Of a stretch of 64,000 nt of DNA, positions 8,258 to 16,016 are shown one piece after another (the first letter of the stretch is position 1; each line of letters starts with the position of its first letter). Source of the DNA: Rhizobium sp. 16-488-2b. Its GTDB lineage: Bacteria; Pseudomonadota; Alphaproteobacteria; Rhizobiales; Rhizobiaceae. Below the pieces are notes generated by a model. It saw nothing but the letters and a program-made list of their open reading frames with translations. It did no database searches and was not told where the DNA came from. The translations under genes were made by a program, and so were the position numbers. Location of the stretch: contig NZ_JAGHMF010000014.1 of NCBI RefSeq assembly GCF_017741815.1, forward strand, positions 1-64,000, written 5' to 3'.

Positions 8258-9238
8258 CTACAGAAGAAACAGGAAGATCACCAGCGCGACGAAGGCAAGA
8301 ACCGAGCAGCTGGCATAGAAGACGGAGACCGCGCTCTCGATGTCCTCGATGACAGCGGTCTCTCTGCCTCCGCCATTGATCATCGGCTCCATCACCACCA
8401 CGCCGGAATAGACCCGCGGCCCCGCGAGCTGCACGTTGAGCGCACCCGCCATCGCCGCTTCCGGGCGGCCAGAATTCGGCGAGCGATGCATGCCGCCATC
8501 GCGCATCGCGATCGTGAACGCCTCGCGGCAAGCGTCGCCGCCGCGTCGCAGCCACGCACCCGCTGCGATCAGCGCGATCGACAACCGCGCCGCCGGCCAG
8601 TTCGCGAGATCATCGAGCCTTGCCGACGCCCAGCCGAAATCGACATAGCGTTCCGACTTGTGGCCGATCATCGAATCCGCTGTGTTCAGCATCTTGTAGG
8701 CAAGCAGCCCCGGCAGGCCGAACACAAGGTACCACAGCGCCGGCGCGACGACGCCGTCGGAAAAGTTCTCCGCAAGGCTCTCGATCGCCGCCCTACAGAC
8801 GGCCGGCTCGTCCAGCGTTTCCGGATCGCGCCCGACGATCATCGACACAGCCTTCCGCCCACCATCGAGACCACCCTGTCGAAGACCGGTCGCGACCGCC
8901 TCGACATGATCGGCAAGGCTCTTCTGCGCCAGGAACACAGTGACGCAGAGAACCTCGAGCAAGATGCCCGCAAGCCCGAACAGCGCGAAGAAGAGATGCA
9001 GCGCGACACCCGCAACGACGGCGATCAGTAGCAGGGCTGCGATGACGAGCATGCCGTTGCGACGACGGCTTTTACCTGGCAGTTCCGTCCGGTTGAACAG
9101 CGTCTCCATCCGCGAGATCGCCTTGCCGAAGAGCACGATCGGGTGCGGCAGCCGCGCCCACAGCACATCCGGATCGCCAACGATCCTGTCAAGCATCAGG
9201 GCAAGCACCAGCACGAGAAGATTCAGTTCAAAAATCAT
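8258..9238 (-). CDS. cobD: Adenosylcobinamide-phosphate synthase (CobD/CbiB)
   Basis: This is a 326-residue integral membrane protein. The ATG at 9238 overlaps the cobC stop (ATGA); the frame extends upstream but would overlap cobC heavily. It has several membrane helices, a conserved DRIVGDP motif near the start, and the family segments ESLAENFSDGVVAP and KMLNTADSMIGHKSERY. CobD attaches the aminopropanol arm (as phosphate in the CobC pathway) to adenosylcobyric acid. It is the last gene of the cobE-cobA-cobB-cobC-cobD run. Confidence 0.93.
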   Translation of the reverse strand: MIFELNLLVLVLALMLDRIVGDPDVLWARLPHPIVLFGKAISRMETLFNRTELPGKSRRRNGMLVIAALLLIAVVAGVALHLFFALFGLAGILLEVLCVTVFLAQKSLADHVEAVATGLRQGGLDGGRKAVSMIVGRDPETLDEPAVCRAAIESLAENFSDGVVAPALWYLVFGLPGLLAYKMLNTADSMIGHKSERYVDFGWASARLDDLANWPAARLSIALIAAGAWLRRGGDACREAFTIAMRDGGMHRSPNSGRPEAAMAGALNVQLAGPRVYSGVVVMEPMINGGGRETAVIEDIESAVSVFYASCSVLAFVALVIFLFLL

Positions 9239-10236
9239 CGATTGAAGCTCAACAGGGCATCGGCGAGCCTGAGGTCGCCAGTGGTATCCGCGGTCACGCC
9301 GAAGCGCAGCCAGGAAGGGGCATAATCGAACTTGCGGACCAGAATGTGGTGCACGCACAGATGTGCCTGCAACGCATCCGCGGCCTCGTCTTCGACCAGC
9401 GAGAAAAGCGCGGTGCCGCCACGAATGCGAAGCCCGCCTTTGGTCAGAACCTCGCGCATCGCATTGCTGCGCTCAGCGATCGCGCGCCGCAGCGGCTCGG
9501 TATCCGTGCGCAGCAGGGAAGCGGCGATCGACAGCGCCGGCCCGGAAACAGCCCACGGGCCGAGCAGGCTCTCAAACCGATCGAGAAGCTCCCGCGCTGC
9601 GATCACGAATCCAAGCCGCAGCCCGGCGAGGCCGAAGAACTTGCCGAAGGAGCGAAAGACGATGAGATTGGCGTGGTCAGCAACACGAGCGGCGACGCTG
9701 GCCTCGGGCACGGTGTCGCCGAACGCCTCATCGACCACGAGAAGCCCTCCCCGCGCCGCCAACCGACGCGCAAGACTAAGGAGCGCCTCGGGCTGATAGA
9801 TCCGGCCATCCGGATTGTTCGGATTGACGATGACCACAAGCACGTGATGCTCGTCGACCTCGTCGATCCCATCAAGCCGATCGACAGCCGCTCCGGCCAT
9901 CAGGAAGGCCCGCTCATATTCACCGTAAGTCGGCCCAAGAATAGCGACGCGCCCGCCCGCCGCAATCAAACGCGGCAGAAGCTGAATGACCGATTGGGTG
10001 CCAGGCACCGGCAACGGCAGGCTGCTGCCGCTTCCGTAATAGTCCCGCGCCGCCTCGCGTGCCTCGTGAACGAGATGCTGATCCGGCAATCGATGCCAGG
10101 CGCGCATGGGGACCTCAGGCAGGACGGCCGGAAACGGGCTGATGCCGGTGGAAAGGTCGAGCCAATCCTCGGGCTTGCCGCCATAAAGGGCCGCGGCGGC
10201 CGTTATGCCGCCGCCATGGATGATGGGCGCATTCAT
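9235..10236 (-). CDS. cobC: Threonine-phosphate decarboxylase (PLP-dependent)
   Basis: This 333-residue fold-type I aminotransferase-like enzyme has its PLP lysine in FRSFGKFFGLAGLR. The N-terminus is typical of CobC (HGGGITAAAALYGGKPEDWLDLSTG), and VNPNNPDGRIY and VVDEAFGD are the cofactor-pocket motifs. It decarboxylates L-threonine O-3-phosphate to (R)-1-amino-2-propanol phosphate, the nucleotide-loop linker of cobalamin. It overlaps cobB and cobD by 4 bp on each side, so the three are translationally coupled. The product feeds directly into CobD. Confidence 0.93.
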   Translation of the reverse strand: MNAPIIHGGGITAAAALYGGKPEDWLDLSTGISPFPAVLPEVPMRAWHRLPDQHLVHEAREAARDYYGSGSSLPLPVPGTQSVIQLLPRLIAAGGRVAILGPTYGEYERAFLMAGAAVDRLDGIDEVDEHHVLVVIVNPNNPDGRIYQPEALLSLARRLAARGGLLVVDEAFGDTVPEASVAARVADHANLIVFRSFGKFFGLAGLRLGFVIAARELLDRFESLLGPWAVSGPALSIAASLLRTDTEPLRRAIAERSNAMREVLTKGGLRIRGGTALFSLVEDEAADALQAHLCVHHILVRKFDYAPSWLRFGVTADTTGDLRLADALLSFNR

Positions 10237-11573
10237 CGTGCCGTTCCGCCCGCGCTACCCGCCGGTCCGCTCATCTGAGCCGCCACATCGATGAGATGCA
10301 TGTAGGACCCGGCCACCTGCCAGCGCTGCAGTCCAGCCGTACCGAGGTCGTTGTTCAATGCGTCGGTCACCTTGAAAAGCCGGTCCGCCTCGCCTTCCGA
10401 AACCACCGATGAATAGTGAAACTCGTGCGCCGTCATCGGCTGCGTGAAGAACGAGCCATTGATGGGATAGACGCGCCGATAGCCGAGATGGCGCCTGCGC
10501 TCCTCATAGCTGGTGACCAGCGGCAGAAGCCCAAGCATTTCGTGGCGTTCGCCGCTAGTATCCACCAGCCCGTCGCCCATCACCATATAGCCGCCGCACT
10601 CCCCATAGATCCGCACTCCGCCTTCGGCCGCCTGGCGCATACTCTCGCGGAAGGTCGAGGCGGCGGCGATGCGTCCGGCATGCAGTTCCGGGTAACCGCC
10701 GGGGAGATAGATGGCGTCGGCCGTGCGCTCCGGCGGCTCGTCGGCGAGCGGCGAGAAAAACGAGATATCGGCGCCGCGCCGCCGCCAGCCGAGCAGCATG
10801 TGCTCGTAGCAGAAGGCAAAGGCGATATCGCGCGCCACGGCGATCCGGCTGCCGAGCGGCGGCAAGCGATCGATATTGGCGGTCGAAGGCCGTGCAAAGC
10901 CCTGCCTTGCGACACGCATCAGGAAGTCGAAATTGCAGTTCTGCGAGACCGCCTGCGCCGCATGCTCGACGAATTTCTCCAGCGCCTCATGCTCGCCCGC
11001 CTGCACCAGACCGAGATGCCGCTCCGGCAGCGCGATCTCGGCGTCACGGCGCACGACGGCGATCACAGGCATGCGGCTCGCCTCAAGCGCCTGGCGCAAC
11101 ATCATCTCATGCCGATCGCCGCCAACCTTGTTCAAGATCACGCCGGCGATCCGGACATCGGCGCGGAACCCGGCAAAGCCGGCCACAAGTGCCGCGACGG
11201 ACTGCGACATATGCGAAGCGTCAACCACCAGCACGACCGAAAGACCCAGCATTGCCGCCAGATCGGCCGCCGTGCCCTTGCCGTCGGCCGCCCCGTCGAA
11301 CAGGCCCATCATCGCCTCGATGACAAGCAGCCGGTCGCCGGAGCGATGCAGCGTCGCGTTCGCGGCAATCAGCTCGGGGCGCATCGCCCAGGGATCGAAA
11401 TTGAGGCATGCGACACCGCTCGCCGCGGCATGGAAGGCAGGATCGATATAGTCGGGCCCCGCCTTGCCAGGCGCGACCTCCACCCCGCGCTTGCGAAGCG
11501 CCCTGAGGAGCCCAAGCGTCACCGTCGTCTTTCCCGACCCGGAGGACGGGGCTGCAATCAACAGACCACTCAT
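10233..11573 (-). CDS. cobB: Hydrogenobyrinic acid a,c-diamide synthase
   Basis: This 446-residue protein combines an N-terminal P-loop ATPase domain (APSSGSGKTTVTLGL at residues 8-22) with a C-terminal class I glutamine amidotransferase domain. The nucleophile lies in YGECGGYMVMGDGL. It amidates carboxyls a and c of hydrogenobyrinic acid before cobalt insertion by CobN in the aerobic pathway. The ATG at 11573 overlaps the cobA stop by 4 bp. Together with cobN in this window it indicates late, oxygen-tolerant cobalt insertion. Confidence 0.93.
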   Translation of the reverse strand: MSGLLIAAPSSGSGKTTVTLGLLRALRKRGVEVAPGKAGPDYIDPAFHAAASGVACLNFDPWAMRPELIAANATLHRSGDRLLVIEAMMGLFDGAADGKGTAADLAAMLGLSVVLVVDASHMSQSVAALVAGFAGFRADVRIAGVILNKVGGDRHEMMLRQALEASRMPVIAVVRRDAEIALPERHLGLVQAGEHEALEKFVEHAAQAVSQNCNFDFLMRVARQGFARPSTANIDRLPPLGSRIAVARDIAFAFCYEHMLLGWRRRGADISFFSPLADEPPERTADAIYLPGGYPELHAGRIAAASTFRESMRQAAEGGVRIYGECGGYMVMGDGLVDTSGERHEMLGLLPLVTSYEERRRHLGYRRVYPINGSFFTQPMTAHEFHYSSVVSEGEADRLFKVTDALNNDLGTAGLQRWQVAGSYMHLIDVAAQMSGPAGSAGGTAR

Positions 11574-12412
11574 GCCGTCTCCTTACTGCCGGACCTCCGG
11601 AACGGATCGGGATGCAACCGTCGTCCGGCCAGCGCACCCAGCCAATCGAGAGAACCACGCAACCGCACCACCTCGCCGACCACCACGATCGCCGGCGGCT
11701 CGATGCCTGATGTCAGCGCCGCGGCCGGTGCCTCGCCGAGCGTTGTTTCCAGTACCTGCTGCGCGTTCGTCGAAGCATTACAGACGAAGGCGACCGGCTC
11801 GTTGCGCGAGCGCCCCGCGGCAATCAGGTTGGCACTGATCTCGGCAATATGCTTCATCGCCATATACATGACGATGACCGGCGAGCCCTTGCCTATAGCA
11901 TCCCAGTTTATCGCGTCGGGCACCAGCCCCGATGAATTGTGGCCGGTCAAAAACGTCACCGCATGATTGATGTCGCGGTGGGTCACGGGGATACCCGCAT
12001 AGGCAAGCCCACCGATCCCCGCCGAAATGCCCGGCACGATGCGAAACGGGACGTTATATTCGACCAGCGTCAGCGCTTCTTCGCCGCCACGCCCGAAGAC
12101 GAAGGGATCTCCGCCCTTGAGCCTCAGAACGCGATTACCCGCCTGCGCGAGTTCGACGAGGCGAAGCGAGATATCGCGCTGTTTGGCGGAAGGCTTGCCG
12201 CCGCGCTTTCCCGCATATTCGAGAACGGCGCCCGGCCGCGCCAGCTTCAGGCATTCGGCATCGACCAGCGCGTCATGCACGATGACATCGGCTTCCATCA
12301 GCCCCTTGACCGCAAGCAGCGTCAAAAGGCCCGGATCGCCGGGCCCCGCGCCAACGAGCCAGACACTGCCGGGATCCATCGCCGGGAGGTGAGAAAGTAC
12401 CGTTTCGATCAT
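11570..12412 (-). CDS. cobA: Uroporphyrinogen-III C-methyltransferase
   Basis: This 280-residue tetrapyrrole methylase has the SAM-binding motifs VWLVGAGPGDPGLLTL (residues 17-32) and LRLKGGDPFVFGRGGEE, plus the later VPGISAGIGG loop. It makes precorrin-2 from uroporphyrinogen III with two SAM. It is the single-domain SUMT form, without the CysG dehydrogenase/ferrochelatase part. It begins the tightly overlapping cobA-cobB-cobC-cobD run. The 177 bp upstream, to the nucleoside hydrolase stop, holds no convincing gene. Confidence 0.93.
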   Translation of the reverse strand: MIETVLSHLPAMDPGSVWLVGAGPGDPGLLTLLAVKGLMEADVIVHDALVDAECLKLARPGAVLEYAGKRGGKPSAKQRDISLRLVELAQAGNRVLRLKGGDPFVFGRGGEEALTLVEYNVPFRIVPGISAGIGGLAYAGIPVTHRDINHAVTFLTGHNSSGLVPDAINWDAIGKGSPVIVMYMAMKHIAEISANLIAAGRSRNEPVAFVCNASTNAQQVLETTLGEAPAAALTSGIEPPAIVVVGEVVRLRGSLDWLGALAGRRLHPDPFRRSGSKETA

Positions 12413-12589
12413 GACGATGATCTATGCCCGGCGGCCGACGACGTCAACGCCGCAAACGCGGCGAAGATGCAGGTCACGATCACGCCGATTGCGGTGCTCA
12501 AAGCGGACTCAAATTATGAGAATATCGGCGCAAGCGGCTGAATGGATTCGCCAATGCGCTCGCGCCGAAATACCGATGACGATTGCCGA

Positions 12590-13540
12590 CTAAGCGTTGA
12601 GCAACGTATCGCGGATCAGGTCGATGACTTCTTGCGACTGAATACCGGTGCAGGCGATCTGGCTCGGCAGGCCGTCCCAATCGCCCGGCGGGAAACGACG
12701 GCCGTCCTGCTTGATGATCGTCTGGCCATCGGCGATACCGCCGCACACGACGCGCATGGCCCCTGAGATCGTGGTGAACAGCTCCGGCGCCACGACGTAG
12801 ACGCAGGCGCAGCTGTCATGCACCATCATCCCATCCTCGACGGCATGCTTGTAGAAATCGATGTAGAACTGCGAGAGCTTGTCGAGCAGCTGCACGGCCT
12901 TGTCGCCCTTGGCCGCCATCTCACCGAGATAACCACGGCTCATCGTCGTGATCGCGGTGACATCGAGACCGATGACGACAACCTGCCACGGCGCGGTGAG
13001 CACGATATCGGCGGCCTCGGGGTCGCCATGGATATTGGCTTCGGCAACAGGCGTCACGTTACCAGGCACATAGAAATTGCCGCCCATGATGACGACCTGC
13101 TTCACAAGGCCGGCAATGTCAGGGTCTTCCTTCAGCGCCAGCGCCAGGTTGGTCATCCGCCCGACGGCCACCAGCGTCACCTCACCCGGATTGGCGCGCA
13201 CGGTGTCGATGATGAACTTGTAGGCCGGACGTGGATCGAGCGGCACGTCGACGACCTCGGGCACGTTGATGTTGCCGAGCCCGTCATCGCCATGCACGAA
13301 GGTAGGCCAGGCGCCTTCCTTGCGCGACGGATCGATCGTGACACTCGCGCCCTTGGCGACGGGTGCCGGAATGTTCCATTCGCGCTTGAGGAACAGCGCA
13401 TTGCGCGTCGTCGTCTCGATCGAGGCGTTGCCGAACACGGTCGTGATGCCGATCAGATCGATGTCGGCATGACGGTGCAGGAAAAGCAGCGCCATCGCAT
13501 CGTCAACACCCGGATCCGTATCGTAAATCACCTTATGCAT
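12590..13540 (-). CDS. Inosine/uridine-preferring nucleoside hydrolase
   Basis: This 316-residue protein begins VIYDTDPGVDDAMALLFL, the calcium-binding DxDxxxDD signature of the IUNH family. MGGNFYVPGNVTPVAEANIH is the family's second conserved block. It cleaves the N-glycosidic bond of ribonucleosides to free base and ribose in the cytosol. It lies on the same strand between cobE and cobA, with 89-bp and 177-bp gaps, so it could be co-transcribed with cob genes, though no B12 step is known for it. Substrate preference cannot be read from the sequence. Confidence 0.9.
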   Translation of the reverse strand: MHKVIYDTDPGVDDAMALLFLHRHADIDLIGITTVFGNASIETTTRNALFLKREWNIPAPVAKGASVTIDPSRKEGAWPTFVHGDDGLGNINVPEVVDVPLDPRPAYKFIIDTVRANPGEVTLVAVGRMTNLALALKEDPDIAGLVKQVVIMGGNFYVPGNVTPVAEANIHGDPEAADIVLTAPWQVVVIGLDVTAITTMSRGYLGEMAAKGDKAVQLLDKLSQFYIDFYKHAVEDGMMVHDSCACVYVVAPELFTTISGAMRVVCGGIADGQTIIKQDGRRFPPGDWDGLPSQIACTGIQSQEVIDLIRDTLLNA

Positions 13541-13629
13541 AGTCGTCCCTCTTGCGTGTTTTCATGTCATACCTTGGCAGCCGCGCGACAGAACCGCTGC
13601 GGCTGCATCGGCGGTCACCATAGCGAGCG

Positions 13630-14049
13630 CTATTCTTTCCGCAACAGGGCGCGTGCGATCGCGGCTGTCGCATGCGCCGATTTGATTTTCGGCAGCACAA
13701 GCTCGGCATCGGGCCCGATCGCCGCAAGCGCCGCGGATTCCGCAACCCCATGGCAGCCCACCCGCGCAAAGACGACATCGGAAGGGGTCTTGATCCTCGG
13801 CGTCTCCCTCTCGAGCGTTACGGCATCGAAGAATACCGAGGGGACCGCAAGGCGCGTGGCGACCAACACCATTGCCGGCTCGTCGCGGCGGGAATCGATC
13901 GAAGCCAGCCCGGCGACCTGAGCGGGCTCGACACCCGCCATCTCCAAGGCCGAAGAGACTAGCGCAATGACCTCGTCAGGCGACGTCGCGCGCTCACAGC
14001 CGAGGCCGAGCACGTAGTGGCGGGTGGTATCGAAGAAGAGTGCGGTCAT
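13630..14049 (-). CDS. cobE: Cobalamin biosynthesis protein CobE (CbiG C-terminal-like)
   Basis: I start this 139-residue protein at the ATG at 14049. The frame runs on to 14157, but those residues are unlike the family and would overlap the divergent TSUP gene. The sequence YVLGLGCERATSPDEVIALV, then LASIDSRRDEPAMVLVATRL and VGCHGVAESAAL, matches the CobE/CbiG-C fold, in which CbiG-C is part of the ring-contraction chemistry of the anaerobic pathway. In aerobic producers the exact task of CobE is uncertain. No clear ribosome site precedes the start. Confidence 0.85.
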   Translation of the reverse strand: MTALFFDTTRHYVLGLGCERATSPDEVIALVSSALEMAGVEPAQVAGLASIDSRRDEPAMVLVATRLAVPSVFFDAVTLERETPRIKTPSDVVFARVGCHGVAESAALAAIGPDAELVLPKIKSAHATAAIARALLRKE

Positions 14050-14105
14050 GGAATGGAAAAGCCGGTTACCTGTATCTTGCAAGCCATTGCAGCCCCAGCC
14101 GGTAA

Positions 14106-14942
14106 ATGCAACAAGCGCGCCAACACAGTGCGTTCGCAGTCCCACAGGTTCCTCCATTGTACGACCTTGCCCCTCACCTCATCCTTCTCCTTGCCGCCGC
14201 AGCCTTCTTTGCAGGTTTCGTCGATGCTATCGCCGGCGGCGGCGGTCTCATCACCGTTCCGGCGATGCTGATCGCGGGCATTCCGCCGCTGCAGACACTG
14301 GGCACCAACAAGGTGCAATCCCTGTTCGGCGCCGGATCGGCGACGATCGCCTATGCCCGCAAGGGACACGTCAACCTGCGTGAACAGCTGCCGATGGCGC
14401 TGATGGCCGTCATGGGCGGCTCGCTTGGCGCGGCGCTGGCGACCATCGTGCCCGGCGACGTGCTGCGCGCCGTCATGCCGGTGCTGCTCGTGGTCATCGC
14501 GCTCTATTTCGCGCTGAAACCCAATCTCGACGATGTCGACAAGCACCGCCGCGTGACGCCCTTCGTTTTCGGGCTGACACTCGTGCCTATCATCGGCTTC
14601 TACGATGGCGTGTTCGGCCCCGGTACCGGCTCGTTCTTCATGCTCGGCTTCGTCTCGCTCGCCGGTTTCGGCATGCTGAAGGCCACCGCCCACACCAAGC
14701 TCCTGAACTTCGGTTCGAACCTCGGCGCCCTCATCGTCTTCGCCTCCTTCGGCGCCACACTCTGGAAACTCGGCCTGATGATGGGCGTCTGCCAGTTTCT
14801 CGGCGCGCAGCTCGGTTCGCGCCTTGCCATGCGCATTGGCGCGAAGCTGATCAAGCCGCTGCTCGTCGTCGTCTGCATCGCGTTCACGATCAAGCTCTTG
14901 TCCGACCCAGCCAATCCGCTGCGCGTCTGGCTGGGGCTCTGA
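14106..14942 (+). CDS. TSUP (TauE/SafE) family membrane permease
   Basis: This is a protein of up to 278 residues with about eight membrane segments. It has the family's glycine-rich first helix AGFVDAIAGGGGLITVPAML and the repeat-related GFYDGVFGPGTGSFF. Members export or import sulfur oxyanions, sulfoacetate and other small anions. It diverges from cobE (57 bp between start codons) and converges on the EamA gene, so it is embedded in cobalamin genes. Whether it moves a sulfur compound, cobalt or something else is unknown. The start is weak: ATG at 14106 has no clear ribosome site, and TTG at 14157 is an alternative. Confidence 0.85.
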   Translation: MQQARQHSAFAVPQVPPLYDLAPHLILLLAAAAFFAGFVDAIAGGGGLITVPAMLIAGIPPLQTLGTNKVQSLFGAGSATIAYARKGHVNLREQLPMALMAVMGGSLGAALATIVPGDVLRAVMPVLLVVIALYFALKPNLDDVDKHRRVTPFVFGLTLVPIIGFYDGVFGPGTGSFFMLGFVSLAGFGMLKATAHTKLLNFGSNLGALIVFASFGATLWKLGLMMGVCQFLGAQLGSRLAMRIGAKLIKPLLVVVCIAFTIKLLSDPANPLRVWLGL

Positions 14943-14945
14943 ACC

Positions 14946-15371
14946 TCAGAACAGCGCGAGAAGCAGCGCTCCGCCGGCGATCAGGCTGACGCCGAGCCAG
15001 TTCATCACGTTCAGCTTCTCGCCGAGAAAGACGACGCCGAAGATGGCGACGAGCACGATCGACAGCTTGTCGATCGGCGCGACGCGTGCGGCATCGCCAA
15101 TCTTCAAGGCACGGAAATAGGCAAGCCACGACGCGCCCGTCGCAGCGCCCGAAAGGCAGAGAAACAGCCAGGTCTTCGACGAGATGCTGGAGAACGGCTG
15201 CCACTGCCCGCTCGCCAGCACGATGGCGCTGATGATCACAAGAATGACGACAGTGCGGATCAGCGTCGCGAAATCGGAATTGACGCCGGCCACGCCGATC
15301 TTCGCAAAGATCGCCGTCAACGCCGCGAACGCGGCCGACAGAACAGCCCAGAAAACCCAACTCTGCGTCAT
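14946..15371 (-). CDS. Single-repeat EamA-type membrane transporter
   Basis: This is a 141-residue protein with four to five membrane helices. The repeat motif is YFRALKIGDAARVAPIDKLS followed by FLGEKLNVMNWLG, the C-terminal signature of one EamA/DMT repeat. Full-length DMT carriers have two repeats, so this one probably acts as a dimer, as small multidrug-resistance-like members do. Its ATG overlaps the cobO stop by 1 bp (TGATG), so it is the last gene of the cobP-W-N-O operon. Its cargo is unknown, and a role in B12-precursor or metal movement would be speculation. Confidence 0.85.
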   Translation of the reverse strand: MTQSWVFWAVLSAAFAALTAIFAKIGVAGVNSDFATLIRTVVILVIISAIVLASGQWQPFSSISSKTWLFLCLSGAATGASWLAYFRALKIGDAARVAPIDKLSIVLVAIFGVVFLGEKLNVMNWLGVSLIAGGALLLALF

Positions 15372-16015
15372 CAAAACTCCACGCCCGCCTGCCCCTTGAT
15401 ACCCGAGCGGAACGGATGCTTGATCAGCTCCATCTCCGTCACCAGATCGGCAATCTCGATCAGCTCATCCTTGGCATTGCGCCCGGTGAGAACGACGTGA
15501 GTCATATAGGGCTTTTCCGTCTTCAGGAACTCCACGACCTCGTTGATATCGATGTAATCGTAGCGCAGCGCGATGTTGATCTCGTCGAGCAGAACCATCG
15601 AATTTCGCCCGTCGCGGATCAGTTCCTTGGCCTTCTCCCAGGCAGCACCGGCGGCCGCGACATCGCGCGCGCGATCCTGCGTTTCCCAGGTAAAACCCTC
15701 GCCCATCGTATGGAACTGGCAGACATCGGAGAAATGCTTCTCGATGAGATCGCGCTCGCCCGTCCACATCGCACCCTTGATGAACTGCACGACAGCGGAC
15801 GGCTTGCCATGCGCGATATGGCGGAAAATCATCCCGAAGGCCGAAGACGACTTCCCCTTGCCCTTGCCTGTGTGAACGATGATCAGGCCCTTCTCGCCCG
15901 TTTTCGTCGCCATGATCTTGTCGCGCGCGGCCTTCTTCTTGGCCATCTTCTCGCTGTGACGCGCGTCGTCGTGGCCAGTGGCCTCCGTCGTGGTCTCGGT
16001 GGTTTCCTCAGTCAT
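15371..16015 (-). CDS. cobO: Cob(I)alamin/corrinoid adenosyltransferase
   Basis: This 214-residue protein starts at the ATG at 16015, preceded by GGGGAAG within the end of cobN. The charged, Thr/Glu-rich first 35 residues are typical of rhizobial CobO. The ATP-binding P-loop is VHTGKGKGKSSSAFG, followed by VVQFIKGAMWTGERD and the LLDEINIALRYDYID Walker-B region, as in CobA(Salmonella)/BtuR. It adds the 5'-deoxyadenosyl ligand to Co(I) corrinoids, directly after CobN inserts cobalt. The cobN stop lies one base before its start. Confidence 0.93.
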   Translation of the reverse strand: MTEETTETTTEATGHDDARHSEKMAKKKAARDKIMATKTGEKGLIIVHTGKGKGKSSSAFGMIFRHIAHGKPSAVVQFIKGAMWTGERDLIEKHFSDVCQFHTMGEGFTWETQDRARDVAAAGAAWEKAKELIRDGRNSMVLLDEINIALRYDYIDINEVVEFLKTEKPYMTHVVLTGRNAKDELIEIADLVTEMELIKHPFRSGIKGQAGVEF

Positions 16016-16016
16016 G

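Noticed and set aside
12411..12593. 60-codon frame and a hydrophobic minus-strand peptide upstream of cobA
   Set aside because: Neither has a ribosome site, and the minus-strand peptide lacks a good start; the region is more likely the cobA promoter.
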